Assembly (NCBI GenBank): GCA_028753945.1
Contig: JAPNXP010000002.1
Coordinates: 1,488,001 to 1,552,000 of the forward strand
Direction: 5' to 3'
Length of the DNA stretch: 64,000 bases
Source: Hexactinellida sp. DTS-2022
Lineage: Eukaryota > Porifera > Hexactinellida
How positions within the stretch are numbered: the stretch's first letter is position 1; each line of letters starts with the position of its first letter. The notes beneath the pieces were generated by a model that saw nothing but the letters and a program-made list of their open reading frames with translations, had not been told where the DNA came from and made no database searches. Positions 1 to 11,280 of the stretch are shown one piece after another. A program made the position numbers and the translations under genes.

Positions 1-2
1 TA

Positions 3-725
3 CCCAGTCTTGCCTTTATTCCTGAAATCGACGTAATAGATTGTTTCAAGAGAATCCTTATATAGAGCTGAGCTTTGTAGAGTTCAGATTTTTTCCCATA
101 CTAAAAGCCCAGGCTTACTTTCTAAAGGTCAATTTCAAACTCTGGAAAAAAACTGACCTTTCTCAGTGCATGAATACACATAGTGAAAAACTGAACTCTA
201 CAAAGCTCAGCTCTATATAAGTAATTTCTTGTTTCAATATATTGATGCCATATTTTCCTGAAAATGCAATATCCGTGGCCAACTATTTCGAAAACAATTA
301 CATAGGTAGAAAGCTACCAAATGGAAGTAGAAGAGCACTCTATCCTATCAGATTATGGAACATGTTTACCAGAGTTGGGAATAATCAAGCACGTACCAAC
401 AACTATGACGAAGGTTGGCATAATGCCTTTCAAACCACTGTATCAATTTCTCATCCAACACTAAGCAATCTATTAATTGTGTTACAAAGAGAACAGTCAC
501 TGCATGAAGCTACACTAGCTAAATGGGAGGTAGGAGTGGTAAAATAGCATCCAGAACTTTGCAAGAGCGAAACGAAAGGTTACAGACGTTAGTTTCCAGT
601 TATGAAGAACGTGAAACTCTGTCATATCTAAGAGGTATCGCGTATAATTTCGATTTTAGAATTTTATTGTTCTTTCTTTTCTTTCAGTATAGCCCTCAGT
701 ACAAGTCTGTGTCTATGTATCTCTT
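3..725 (+). pseudogene. MULE transposase 3' remnant, interrupted by a MITE
   Basis: Reading from base 3 gives a PSLAFIPEIDVIDCF segment. It is cut at base 50 by a 179-bp MITE and resumes in the same frame at about base 238. The downstream part (IRLWNMFTRV, then EGWHNAFQTTVSISHPT) aligns with the C-terminal third of the MULE transposase at 53.2-53.8 kb (IEMWNNF, then EAWHRAFSTTVASHHPT). It therefore holds the region of the third catalytic acidic residue, although the residue before the conserved W is E here too. A +1 frameshift near 535 moves the reading into the last part, which ends SYLRGIAYNF, typical of MULE C-termini. The 5' part lies outside the window. The copy is dead, with an insertion and a frameshift. 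MULE assignment rests on similarity to the fuller copy. Confidence 0.75.
50..228. mobile_element. 179-bp MULE-type MITE with 9-bp TSD
   Basis: Imperfect terminal inverted repeats (CTTATATAGAGCTGAGC at left, its inverse at right) are flanked by identical 9-bp direct repeats TTGTTTCAA at 41-49 and 229-237. Nine-bp duplications are typical of Mutator-like elements. Removing the element plus one repeat restores the frame of the host transposase fragment. A second copy lies at 26391-26568. Confidence 0.85.
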
Positions 726-766
726 TTAATTAAAAGTATTTAATTGTAGTCACCATATTTATTGAT

Positions 767-885
767 ATTGCCAATAATCTGTTCGACCAATAATCCGTTC
801 GACCAATTTTCCTTCGACGAATATTCCGGTCGACTAATCATCCTTTCGACCAAAAATCTTTCGACGAATATTCTATTACCCATAT
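767..885. repeat. Degenerate 15-bp tandem repeat
   Basis: About seven diverged units of the type TTCGACCAATAATCC follow each other. A relic of a TACAGTC-ended MITE (AATAAGCAGACCTGACTGTA, near 910-935) follows directly; its family is seen full length at 18291-18896. Confidence 0.7.
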
Positions 886-935
886 TAAGCAGACGAAATA
901 TGCTTCATAATAAGCAGACCTGACTGTAATAAGCA

Positions 936-1690
936 TCAGATATACGCCATAATTGTAAATAATACGAATACAGTATACCTAGCACAAAAGAATCCAATTG
1001 AAATACGTACTGCATATACGTAGAAATTAAGGCATTTGGATCTTTCGACCCGGATTGAGATCAATTTTTTAGGATCTGGATCGAATCGTGATCGGGAACT
1101 GAACCGAAGATTTTATAGTACAAGACAAGATCCCAATCCTTTTTCAGATTAATACAGGCAATTTAAAAATAACTACCGTACTTAAGTTCTTTTAAATCTG
1201 TAGAAGAGGCCTTTTGCCTCAAATATTGAAACAAACTTACTATATATTGTCAATATCTGCCTGATTTAATTATCAAAGGTTCGTAAAGGATCCTGATCGG
1301 ATCATAGATCCTTTCAGAAACTAGGATCGTTACAGGGATTTAGATCATAATTCCATCCAGGATAAGGAAAAAGCCCTGTAAATGACGACTCGCTACCCGT
1401 GACTCGAGTCACCTGACTCGGGACAAAATTTAATGACTCGAGTCGTGTTCTGTTGTAAATTTATGGGAACTCTGTAGGCTCCCAACAATTGCCCCCTACC
1501 CCTAGCGGCTCAACTTGTCCACAGCTTATATAAATTGTTGATAAATTACCAGACTCTAGAACAGTTAGCAATTCTTACACACTAAATCAACATGACGAAA
1601 ATCGAATAAACAACAAATAAAGATCTCTCCTACATATAACTAAATGATTTAGGAAATGGATAGGCAGTTAGAGTGCATATAGTACAACGT
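936..1690. other. Gene-free stretch
   Basis: AT-rich sequence downstream of the minus-strand Caprin gene. It holds scattered GGATC-rich diverged repeats at 1040-1380 and a short ACTCGAGTC-rich block at 1385-1450. I see no coding potential, RNA gene or clean repeat end. Confidence 0.5.
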
Positions 1691-1699
1691 TAGTTCGAT

Positions 1700-3238
1700 T
1701 TATTTGCTGCTCCAGGGCTCTCCCCTGCCTCCGCTGGCTGAGTTCTCCACCACCATCCCTCTGAACGGTAGCGAGGGGTCAGGTTGGTCAGAACGCATGT
1801 ACAGCTGGGACTCCTTCTGTCCGTACTGGACAATGTCCGGCCCCAGACTATAGTTGCCGGAGTGTCTGGCGGGGAACATGGCAGGGGTGTGCGGTTGGTG
1901 AGAGCGGGATTTGTAGCTGGGCTCCTGCAGATGAGGCCCGGCCTGGGAGCTGCAGTCGCTAGGCTCAGGTGCGCCGAATATAGAGGACTGGGTTGGAGGC
2001 TGCGCAGACATTGGGAATGGCCTGGCATGGGGCTGCTTAGCGGGAGCAGCAGGCAGCTCTGAATCGTGTAAGAAGTCGAAATCCTCATCAGGGAGCAACG
2101 GAATGTTGGGAAGGTTCATAGCGGGGAATGCCACGATGCTGGACTGGGCGGGTTCGGGCTCGGGCTCGGGCTCAGGCTCAGGCTGCTCTTCTGGCTTGTA
2201 GGGCGTGGGAGGGGGGTCAGTGGGCACGATCTCCACAGGGGGCACGGCTGCTGGTTTCGAGATGCACTCTGGCTCATTTTCAATCTCGCTGGGGACAAAC
2301 ACTGTGGTTTGTATGAGAATGGGTTCTGAGGGAGAAGCATCAGTGAGTCTGCTGGCAGAACTAATGAACATGCCGTCCGTTAAGAGCGGGTCAGCTGTTC
2401 TATTGAGAATAGTCTGGGAGAGAATCGGTTCTTCAAAAGGCGGCTCCGCGTCTGAGGCGGCAGAAGACTTGTGTTGCAGAGGAGGGGAGAGGTCTTCCCG
2501 AGTCCCCTCCGAGTGCTCCTCAGCAGCAGCCAGCGACTGGGCCATCAGATCCTCCAGAATACTTATGCTCTGGAGGGTAGAGAGGTGCAGGAGGGTCCTG
2601 TTCAGTTTCCTGTAAGAGAATCTATCTTGAAAACAATCCTTTGAAGAGTCCAATAGCAGACTGAAGTGTTTAGAAATTGCGGGTAATTCTGAGTGCAGCG
2701 ATGTGAGAGTCGGAAATTCAGACAAGTGTGTCAGATCTATGAAAGATCTCAGGTGGGATAGCTCGTTGTCAGATAGCTCCAGTTTCATGTAATCGTTAGC
2801 CGTCTTTTCTTGAGTGTCAATTTTCGCGAATGAAGCCAGTACGGTATGGAACTGTAGTAGTTGGGAGAATGTCTCAGTAATAGGAACATTGGGTACTTTT
2901 TTCGGTTCCTCCTTCTTGGGGTGTGGTTTCTTTGTGACAAACTTGGCTCTGTTGCTGGAGTACTCGCTAGAGGTATCTTTCATAATTCCTACCATCTCTT
3001 TAGCCATCTCGATATTGCCTTCGATTATTGGGAGTTTCGCGAGAGAAGATTGTTGGTCCTCATTGAGTGGTCTGCCCTGCTTGAACTCGTCATCTAAGAG
3101 GAGCAGCTTCGTGCGGCGTTTGTCGAGATTGCGAATACGTTTGTCTAGAGTGGATGCTATCTTGGAGAGCAGCTGTTCTCCTATCTCGAAGCATTGATTC
3201 ACTTCTGTCGGGATGTTATCCGGTTCTGAATTACACAT
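1700..3238 (-). CDS. CAPRIN: Caprin family RNA-granule protein
   Basis: 512 residues, intronless. Residues about 20-85 form a charged helical block (LDKRIRNLDKRRTKL, GRPLNEDQ, NIEMAKEM) that lines up with the start of the Caprin homology region 1 of Caprin-1 (DKKLRNLEKKKGKL, GERLNQDQ, NLEFAKEL). Residues about 125-235 continue the all-helical HR1 (QLLQFHTVL, LSDNELSHLRSF, KLNRTLLHL). The C-terminal half is disordered and Pro/Glu/Ser-rich with an EP dipeptide run. The many RGG motifs of vertebrate Caprin-1 are missing; only one RG remains near the end. Known family role: mRNA binding, translational control and stress-granule assembly with G3BP. A short acidic-aromatic stretch DEDFDFLHDSEL may be the G3BP-binding motif (inference). 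Start is the first ATG, at 3238. GC content is higher than the flanks. It could be a Caprin paralogue rather than an orthologue. Confidence 0.82.
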   Translation of the reverse strand: MCNSEPDNIPTEVNQCFEIGEQLLSKIASTLDKRIRNLDKRRTKLLLLDDEFKQGRPLNEDQQSSLAKLPIIEGNIEMAKEMVGIMKDTSSEYSSNRAKFVTKKPHPKKEEPKKVPNVPITETFSQLLQFHTVLASFAKIDTQEKTANDYMKLELSDNELSHLRSFIDLTHLSEFPTLTSLHSELPAISKHFSLLLDSSKDCFQDRFSYRKLNRTLLHLSTLQSISILEDLMAQSLAAAEEHSEGTREDLSPPLQHKSSAASDAEPPFEEPILSQTILNRTADPLLTDGMFISSASRLTDASPSEPILIQTTVFVPSEIENEPECISKPAAVPPVEIVPTDPPPTPYKPEEQPEPEPEPEPEPAQSSIVAFPAMNLPNIPLLPDEDFDFLHDSELPAAPAKQPHARPFPMSAQPPTQSSIFGAPEPSDCSSQAGPHLQEPSYKSRSHQPHTPAMFPARHSGNYSLGPDIVQYGQKESQLYMRSDQPDPSLPFRGMVVENSASGGRGEPWSSK

Positions 3239-3432
3239 ACTAATTACATTACCTAGAGCACGTTATTTTGCTAATACTTTATTGGACATACCTAATTTCC
3301 GGAACGGGACGGTATGGAAGGGTACTGTAACGGAAATTTTGGTCCCCTTGGAAAATTGGTCCGGGGGGACCAAAATTTTCATGGAAATTTGGTCCTTCTG
3401 TGGAAAATTGGTCCCTCTGAGGTTTGTGTTTA

Positions 3433-3619
3433 CAGTGGAGCCTCCCATAACGGACACTCCAAATAGCGGACAACCTCTAAATAACGGACAACCCTCGTGG
3501 CACGGGTTTATTTATTTAGCATATGTCTAATAGAAAATCAACCTCTAAATAGCGGACAACCTCTAAATAACGGACAACGGTTCCGGTCCCAAGGTGTCCG
3601 TTGTTCAGAGGCTCTACTG
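3433..3619. mobile_element. Tc1/mariner-type MITE (CAGTGGAGCCTC ends)
   Basis: Inverted ends CAGTGGAGCCTC and GAGGCTCTACTG flanked by TA on each side. The interior repeats short AATAGCGGACAACC units. It splits a Ginger-type left end. Confidence 0.75.
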
Positions 3620-3715
3620 TATTTAGTTACCGAATTCACTTTAATTTTAGCCTAGGCAATTTTTCGCCATATTGGGACCAATAAATTTAGGAATAAGCTG
3701 TCACTGGAAAATTGG

Positions 3716-4175
3716 CAGGGTTGCCAACCTCTGAAAACAAAAAAGCGGGAGATTTTGCCAATTTTGGCGGGAGTTTTACCAAAAAGCGGGAGGTCGAAGA
3801 TGAAAAAGCGGGAGAAAAGCGGAGACTCAATATATATGCTATTTTTAAAAATCTATCATGAATAGAACGATATAATATGATTATTTAGTATGTTTTGATA
3901 TCTACAATTAGGAAAAAAACTTGGTACTCGAAAAAAAACTGAAAATTAAAAACTACAACTAAAAAAACTTGAAAAAAAACTAAAAAGAAAAAACTTGTTG
4001 CTCGTAGGTTGACTAATTTACTTGAATAATTTAAACAAATCCCGTTATTTTACTTAATAATCATAAAATCTAAATATATAAACAATTTCCAAAAAGCGGG
4101 AGTTTTAAAAGTTTGGCGGGAGGTCGGGAGGATGAGAGAAAAAAAGGCAAAAAAGCGGGAGGGTTGGCAACCCTG
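3716..4175. mobile_element. hAT-type MITE with AAAGCGGGAG motifs
   Basis: 460 bp with inverted ends CAGGGTTGCCAACC and GGTTGGCAACCCTG, flanked by direct AAATTGG repeats (3709-3715 and 4176-4182). The 7-8 bp duplication suits hAT. Repeated AAAGCGGGAG motifs sit near both ends and the middle is very AT-rich. A related element lies at 26189-26930. Confidence 0.85.
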
Positions 4176-4498
4176 AAATTGGTCCCCGAAAAAATTGATC
4201 CGAGACCAAAATTCCATGGAATGTTGGTCCACCGGACCAATTTTACCCGAAAAAATTGGTCCGGGGGACCAATTTTCAATGGAAATATGGTCCTAGGACC
4301 AGTTTTCCATGGAATATTGGTCCCCCGGACCAATTTTTTCGGGTAAAATTGGTCCGGTGTGTAGGGGTTCATTTGGGGGGGCCCCCCTAAATATGCAAAT
4401 TCTTGAGATTAATTTTGGGGGGCTCCCCTATATTTGGGGGGGTACCCCCCAAATATCCAATTCCATATGTTGAATTTGGGGGGGGGGATATCGAATTA
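4176..4498 (+). repeat. Left inverted terminal region of the Ginger-like element
   Basis: A string of short internal palindromes built on TTGGTCC/GGACCAA, followed by mirror-image G and C runs around AAATATG. The inverse copy is at 14905-15140. The left side has an extra palindromic unit relative to the right. The end CGAATTA is the KDZ target site. Confidence 0.8.
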
Positions 4499-4507
4499 CC
4501 ATATATT

Positions 4508-4573
4508 TAAAAGTACCTGGCGCATGCGCTAAAAGTACCTGGCGCATGCGCTAAAAGTACCTGGCGCATGCGC
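4508..4573. repeat. Left subterminal repeats of KDZ copy 1
   Basis: Three 22-bp direct repeats AAAAGTACCTGGCGCATGCGCT, likely transposase-binding sites. The inner GCGCATGCGC is self-complementary. Confidence 0.85.
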
Positions 4574-4685
4574 TACTCGTGTGACGCAACATCCGTATAT
4601 GAGGTGTGTTTAATTAAATAGGCTTTCGTTTTAAATAATAAATATTGAGTACTGGGCACTATCTGAATAATTAACTAAACAGTTA

Positions 4686-4763
4686 CAGTGAACTCCCTTT
4701 GTAACGAAGTCGGCTATAACGAAATGGATATCTGAAGCACTTCGTTATAACGAGAGTTTACTG
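4686..4763. mobile_element. 78-bp TA-flanked MITE
   Basis: Inverted ends CAGTGAACTC and GAGAGTTTACTG between TA dinucleotides; almost the whole length is a hairpin (CGTTATAACGA). It sits 24 bp upstream of the Ulp1 gene start. Confidence 0.75.
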
Positions 4764-4786
4764 TATATAATTTACAAGTAGCTAAA

Positions 4787-6582
4787 ATGCCTCGAATGAC
4801 AAAATCGAACGCTCGTGAGATGTTGTCCTCTACTCTCAAGCAATTCCGGTCCATAACAGGAGAAAGTATAGGAGTGGTACATACATGGAGAGGAAAACTA
4901 GCTACCATAGGGCCAGAGAAATTTCAACAGCTCGTACATTCTCTGAAAGATGACGTTTCGAAGTCCATAGTTGGTAAACACATCGAACCGTGCCATGACA
5001 AGCTATCTGATGACCAACGAATAATCGATCTTATCTGGGGAGATCTGGACATAGTCAATGTACCAACCCTTCGAAAGCTTGTCTCGTGGATTACGAAAGA
5101 TTCGATTGGTGAGTTGTCATTTATTTATTAAATAACGGAACTAAAACGAATATTATCCCCGAATGTATGCTTAGTGTGACTCGACATCCTATAATTAGGG
5201 AAAAACAGTGCTTTTTGGAAGGACGATTCCCTAAAACCATCATTTTGGCCAAACGACGTGGAATATAAGAATATCAAGCTCTGCAATAGAGAGTCTCTAT
5301 GTAAAATTATCAAGTGTTACAAAGATAGTAGAAACCGCGATAACGTTCGAGAGCAATCTCATAGTAGTCCAAAGACGATTCCTCACGCAACTAAAAGGCG
5401 TAGAACATCTTCAGAAGCGTTCTCTAGTAAAAATCCCAGGATATCTCCAGAAACCAGATTTGAGGATCAACAAACACACTCAGCAGAGACTACTCATCCT
5501 CAGTGTTCATCTGCCAAAGCGATCCCGGTATCCGATATCGATACTAGTAGTAACGGATCTTTCTTTCCAGAATTAAAACAGATCGAAATCTCTTCTTACA
5601 CAGACCCTACTTTCCCTGTACCTACACCCAGCTTAGCCACGCTTTTGGGTACGATACCGTTGAGCCCCATTTTTGAATTTACACCGATAGTCACCCGAAA
5701 AGACAAATCACAATCCCTACATGAGCTGTCAACTGGAAATACATTCCTAACTGATACGTGTATTAATGCATTTTGTGTAAGTTGATTAGCAACAGATATA
5801 GTTATGATATTTACGATGTAAATTATATAGGATCTCTTGAAGAATACTTATCCCCATGTACAGGGCCTTCAGGATACAATTCTTTCCAAAGTAAGTAATT
5901 AAGATAAAGTTTACTACTTAATTAGGCCAACACTCGTCTCATAGCAGCCTAATTTATTTTAAGATTTCTATTTTAGAACCGGCAATTCGTCAGAGCTCCC
6001 CGTCCAAGCATGCAAATACACCATGACGGGGCACTTCATTGGGTGTGCTCCAGTGTTGATATTGAAGGGAATGTCAGTCTTTATGACTCAATGATGACAA
6101 GCAGAACAAGTGAAGAGTTGGATGTACAGTTATCTCTCCTCTATGGGAGCAGTTCTGGAGAACTAAAAGTTACTTTTGTATCTATTCAACAACAAAGAGG
6201 AGGTGCAGACTGCGGATTGTTTGCAGCTGCAGTCTGTCTGGCAATTGCAAACGGAGATGATCCAGCCCTTGTTCGCTGGAAACAAAATAGAATGAGGTCG
6301 CACCTAAGTGATTGCTTCAATAACGAAGTATTAACACCCTTCCCGACCACAGAAAGCAAGATACTTCGATCTAAAATGTGCACCCTTTTAAGATCAGAAT
6401 TTAAGATTAAGTTATGGTGTCTCTGTAACCTACCATCTTATGCATTTGCTAACATGGTAGAGTGCCCTAAATGCCTTAATTGGTATCATAAACCATGTGT
6501 AGGATTCGTAGACGTAAGCGAGGATGTAGAGTTTTTTCTTGCCCCCCCTGTAGCCCTCGAAATGTAACTTCATTGACTGAAT
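4787..6582 (+). CDS. KDZ-encoded Ulp1-like protease with PHD finger (frameshifted)
   Basis: Four exons by eye: 4787-5108, 5199-5776, 5831-5890, 5977 to the end. Phases agree, and the second KDZ copy has the same boundaries. Exon 1 encodes a small conserved domain (KSNAREML, THTWRGKL-type core). Exon 2 is a variable Ser/Pro-rich linker. Exon 4 holds a C48/Ulp1-type cysteine protease: His in ALHWVC, Asp in LYDSM, Gln in SIQQQ and Cys in GADCGLF. A PHD finger follows (CLCNLP, VECPKCLNWYHKPC). The final Cys pair (CPPC) is read only after a one-base shift in the T/C run near 6530, so the present frame stops at 6567 without it. Known family role: removal of SUMO-like modifiers; several transposon groups carry such proteases. 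The role in transposition is unknown. Start is the ATG conserved with copy 2. Confidence 0.78.
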
Positions 6583-6650
6583 AACTGTTACCACATTACA
6601 TTTTTACACACTATTAATATTTATTGTATTCAAATATAAATTTATATTTA

Positions 6651-9600
6651 TTAAACTTTTGGTTTACTAGAATTAAAACAAGCCAGGAAATATCTTGTCG
6701 TGAAAAAGACGTTTTCGACACGCATATATGCAATCTGAGTTGAAATCCTTCTAAGTGAAGAGAATAATTGTTCACAAACTTGTGAGTTAATTTTCTTCAT
6801 CTCTTCTGTGTGAATATTTCTCATTGAGTAGGACGGACAACACTTGTGATTTGTTGAGTGAAAACGATCGATGAGAAAGGTAGTCTTCATAAATAACTTT
6901 GGATCTCTATAAAGAAGAGAGAAAGGTAATTCCTACAATTTTGAAATAGACTGCAAATAATTTCAGTCAGTGAGCTAAACACTGAGGTAATACAAATTAC
7001 CTTTTCATACATGTATTATGTAAGTTGCAAGCGTTATCATATATTATCACTTTCGGCTGCACTTTGAATATTCTGAGTAGTAGGTTATAAACTAATACAG
7101 TAGATTCATGTTTTCTAAGAATCTGAAATCCGTAGCAAACTATGTTGGCAGGTGATAGCCATCAGTCCTGGAGAAAACTTGTGATGCTTTGGAAATCTTT
7201 TTGAACAGTTATCCACCGACTCGACGGTTGCATTCTCGTACACTGGTATCCTGTGGAAAACATATAAAATATTACAGTATATACTATGTAGTCACATTTT
7301 AACAAGAGGATTACTAGTAGACTTACTTGTAGTTTTTATCAAAAGCCGGGAAGTAATTGTAGTACTCATTACTATCGGGACAGAATTCAACTAGCTTTCG
7401 GGTTGGTTTTCTGGATAGGGAATCGATTTGAGTCATTATTTTCTTCAATAATGAGGCAACAACTGGGTCTAACGTGACATATCCGGTTATGTCTATGGAT
7501 GGTTGTATTGACTTGATCAAACACTCAAGCGTATACATTTTTTGATAGATCAGGTTTAAGGATTCTTCCTTGGCCGATCCCCCATCAGACAGGTGAACTA
7601 TAGTTTCTCTCTCGCTTGCATCCAAAATAGAGAATTGAAACAATCCTGTTATCGGCTCGTTACGACACAGAAGTTGTATCACTTTCCTAACCTTCTCATG
7701 ATTTTCACTTATTGTCACCCAGTTATCCAACTTTGAAGAAGTGGAAGTTATGTAGTCACAAAACGTATCATGAATGTTTACCAGTTCATTGAAATTATCT
7801 TCTGCTAGGCCTTGCAGGCTGTAGTTTAAGAAATTTTTTCGAAGGGTTGAATCATGAATAAATACTCTGTCAGAGATTGCAATCATAGAATATTTTTGTT
7901 CGTAGTCTTCTGTTTCAATAACTTCTGGTAGTGATCTCATGGTTCCCATAGCTATTCCATCTAGAATTACTATTTTTGGCTGCAGCTTACATTGGGGGCA
8001 GGTGTAAAGTGAGGGGTAATCAAGGTCAACCAATCTTAAATATGCGTTCCAGGCATGATAAACTATGTGATACTTGAAGGTACTCTTTCTTCCCATTCGT
8101 TGAAGCTTCCGATTTTTAGCACTAATTAAACATACGTATAATATAGGATAAATTTAGATAATATTGGCATTACAGTAGTTCTCGCTAGGTACGTAATTGA
8201 TCTAATTAGTACTTACAATCTGATAAAATATGTTATTTTATATTCTCGAAGGGGTACATCTTAAGTTCAGTTAATAGAGATGTACTGTATACTCAAACAC
8301 AGGCTATTTTTTAAGGTTGAGACCTTGATGTAACTCAGCGCGGCCTTGGTATAACTCAACACTGCACAGGCCCAGGACGACCCAAATCGTGGTGTAACTC
8401 CAAAAAATACTGGTGCAAAATTTACAGCAAGATCGGCCTTAAAAAAAACCCTGCTCAAACATATACATTATCTGGAATAGATACGATGGATACGTACACT
8501 AACCTCAAGTATCCGTACAGAGTATTCCTTGACATCGTCATGAGCTCACTATAATCGTATAATAAGCTATAATGAATGAAGTACTTGTTGTTGATATTTA
8601 AGAGTAAATAATTATTTCCTTCGTAGACTGCTAGGCACTTACAAGGACCTTCACATATCGAGCTGTACACTAAATGATAAATTATATGTAATATGAAATA
8701 ACGAGAATTTTCTTATTCAAAAATTAAATAGAGATAGCTATTAAAGTAGCATCCTACCTTTGTGTTCCTTGAGTTCAATTACATCATTCTCTGTATATAT
8801 AACTATTCCAGTGTTTTCCAATTTAAGTTGGTCCTCTCCGTTGAAAATATAACCGTGCTTGCAGTAGTTTTTTTCAGGCATTAGATGAGTTGGTAGATGG
8901 ATACCTTCGGAAAGCTGTTTGTCATAATTGGAGCAAAGAGTTTCATCAAGATTCATTGGTATTTGATTAGACGTTACCACAGTGTATTCAATCCGTCGTT
9001 GATTTTTCATCGATAGGTCATGTCCAGTCATAGCTAGGATATTTGATAGCTTAGGTTGTTGTTTACATTTACCAATACAAGAATTGCAGAACCAATTACC
9101 ACTTCTTGAAGTATAGTTATGAAGAGTATCAAGTGCTGAGATAAATATATTCGTAGGATTGACTAGAAAATAGACTATTTCATCAAGTTTGTTGGCCTCA
9201 CACACTTTCAAGCACTTCATCTGTGAACATTGGACAAAAGCTTGATAGTGAAGACAATCATTTTTGTCACAGCAAGAGCAAAATTGAAGTTCTGTATCAA
9301 TAACAAGGCTTTTTCTTTTGAATACCAGTTTTCCTATAAGTTATTGCATTACCCATAGATACAAATAACTTTTGTATTTATGGGTAATGCAGACTAACTA
9401 GACCAATAGTATAATAGTTTTAAGGAGCAATATATTTACTGATCAATATTTTTCACATGTGATTAGTTTGTAACTTTGTATGCAGTAAATAATATTAGTT
9501 TTCATGTAACTGGTCGTCCTTACATTGTATATTTAACTTGGATACAGCGATTAAATATAAACAAAGTAATATAAAGGCATACCTTGTGAATGTTCGAAAT

Positions 9601-9946
9601 CCGTTATTATAACATATTTACTGTCCTCTAATTGACACAGTTGAGACTCCTCAATTAAGATTCTTACATACTGTTCAATAGTAGAAAGTTCTATTTCTTT
9701 AATAAGTTCTGAGTAATCCTCATTTTCATCGCACGCTATAAAAAATAGTATTTCACAACAAATATAATTTATATAAATAGAACACTTACTTTGTGATACG
9801 TTGAATTCTGAAATAATTAAGGGTTCCTCTGCAAATTGCACTCTCCTTACATCCTCTGTCAGAAAAGTGATGTCTTCTTCCTCTGCTTTTCTTTTTTTGT
9901 TTTTCGAATTCAGAGACATCATTGAGGAAGTGAAGTATTCTGCCAT
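6651..9946 (-). CDS. KDZ transposase (7 exons, decayed)
   Basis: Exons on minus by eye: 9946-9790, 9735-9583, 9333-8758, 8669-8504, 8121-7327, 7250-7001, 6906-6651. Exon 3 starts with a SWIM-like Cys/His cluster (CSCCDKNDCLHY) and contains CNSCIGKC. Exon 4 has CKCLAVYEGNN and NKYFIHYSLLYDY. Exon 5 has the hallmark block HAWNAYLRLVDLDYP, CPQCKLQPKIVILDGIAMG. Exon 6 carries the likely catalytic VIIYDNACNLHNTC motif. Exon 7 has FLIDRFHSTNHKCCPSYS and NSQVCEQLFSSLRRISTQ. This order fits KDZ (Kyakuja-Dileera-Zisupton) transposases. Exon 6 has a one-base loss near 7135 that breaks the frame, so this copy is probably inactive. It is antiparallel and convergent with the Ulp1/PHD gene; the two stops are about 70 bp apart. 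Confidence 0.78.
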
Positions 9947-10200
9947 TATAATATAAGTGTTTGAGAACTTGATTTGGAAAACAAATTAAGGAACGACAAA
10001 AACTTTTTATAGTTTTAAATTCGAAACCAAATTATGCATACATTCCAATTAGTAATATTGGTAAATAACGGGTAACCAGACAAACAATTAATATGATTTG
10101 TAGTTAAAATATTTGAACATTCCATTTAAACATACTATTCACATTGGAAACGGTCACATTTCATAGGAATGTTGCCTATACGTATTAAATGTAATAGTAG

Positions 10201-10380
10201 TAGTAGCGCATGCGCCAGGTACTTTTAGCGCATGCGCCAGGTACTAGTAGCGCATGCGCCAGGTACTAGTAGCGCATGCGCCAGGTACTAGTAGCGCATG
10301 CGCCAGGTACTAGTAGCGCATGCGCCAGGTACTAGTAGCGCATGCGCCAGGTACTTTTAGCGCATGCGCAGGTACTTTTA
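10201..10380. repeat. Right subterminal repeats of KDZ copy 1
   Basis: About eight 22-bp units TAGCGCATGCGCCAGGTACT in inverse orientation to the three at the left end. The array has expanded asymmetrically (three against eight). Confidence 0.88.
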
Positions 10381-10395
10381 AATAGCTCCGAATTA

Positions 10396-10918
10396 TATGT
10401 CTATACAATTTTGGGCCACCATTCTTTATTATTCTATCTCGATCTGTATCCGTATATAAATGATGACATATTATGTATAATAGTCACATTAAATTCAACA
10501 AAACGGAAAACCATTTTCGAGAATATTTCGGAGTGTCAATGAACGTTGACCTGGTATAATTGAATCATCATTAACTAGTAAATATACAAAATTTTATTAG
10601 GTACCAAATCAATGACATCAATATATGTAGATATGCTGCCTAACTTGTATTAATCATTACTATTTGAGTAACCAACTTTTATTTTCCAGTCAATTTTTAA
10701 TTGCACATGAAGGGTAATATTTTCCCAGCACCTGAAGGTTACTTTGATTGTTAGTGTATGATACCACACCCATGACTATTAATTGATAGACATCTGTACA
10801 TTTATATATAAGCATGTATACTAAACGTGTAATTCTGATCATTCAATTGTTTTCTTGATTTACTTGCACTGTATTAACTATAGAAATAACACAATCACGT
10901 AATATTTATTTGTTCTCA
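10396..10918. other. Ginger interior, gene-free
   Basis: AT-rich leader between the KDZ insertion and the first Ginger coding exon. I see nothing further in it. Confidence 0.5.
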
Positions 10919-11280
10919 ATGGGCGAAGTGGATTCCGGTGATGATTCCGAACCTTCTAGTATTATTTATTCAGAAGAAATTCCTGCTGATGGACTCCTTT
11001 CAAAATTCGCTCCTCTTTTCCCACCTCTTTCTGAAATCCCCAATGAAGAGTTCTCACCTTCCGATTTGCGAAGTGGATCAAATCAAGGAAATAAACTCAT
11101 TAATAACCGTATGTATGTACTACACACTGCGTACTTAACTTGGAGAAAACTCGCAAACTTAATGATGCTATACCGCTAAATATTCAAAAATCAATTGAAA
11201 GACTAAAACCGAGAATTCAACAAAATCACAAGCTCTTGCGATCTTTTGTTCAAAAGAGGCTTACAGAATTCTCACTCAAG
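10919..11280 (+). CDS. Probable 5' coding part of the Ginger transposase
   Basis: Two short open segments. The first runs from ATG 10919 (MGEVDSGDDSEPSS, acidic) to about 11108. The second (about 11146-11280) ends RLTEFSLK directly before a GTAAGT donor at 11281. That donor is in phase with an acceptor at 11964, which leads into the integrase reading (ETSVGCFLMKGNKL). The junction between the first two segments is not resolved: a GTATGT at 11109 would give an implausibly short intron, so a frameshift is possible. The segment has no recognisable domain. Confidence 0.45.

Larger units (their letters stand above)
4499..10387. mobile_element. KDZ (Zisupton-like) DNA transposon, copy 1
   Basis: The ends are inverted (ATTTAAAAGTACCTGGCGC at left, the inverse at right) and sit between TCGAATTA (4491-4498) and CCGAATTA (10388-10395), an 8-bp duplication with one mismatch. 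Eight bp is the size reported for Zisupton elements. The empty target can be reconstructed because the same Ginger sequence continues uninterrupted in the right terminal region (near 14915-14945). It encodes two divergently organised genes: a Ulp1/PHD protein on plus and the transposase on minus. Confidence 0.85.

Noticed and set aside
2205-2615. 136-codon plus-strand frame
   Set aside because: Antisense of the Caprin low-complexity region; no domain.
4113-4372. Overlapping frames on both strands rich in GPIF/NFPW
   Set aside because: Translations of the GGACCAATTTT palindromes in the Ginger terminal region.
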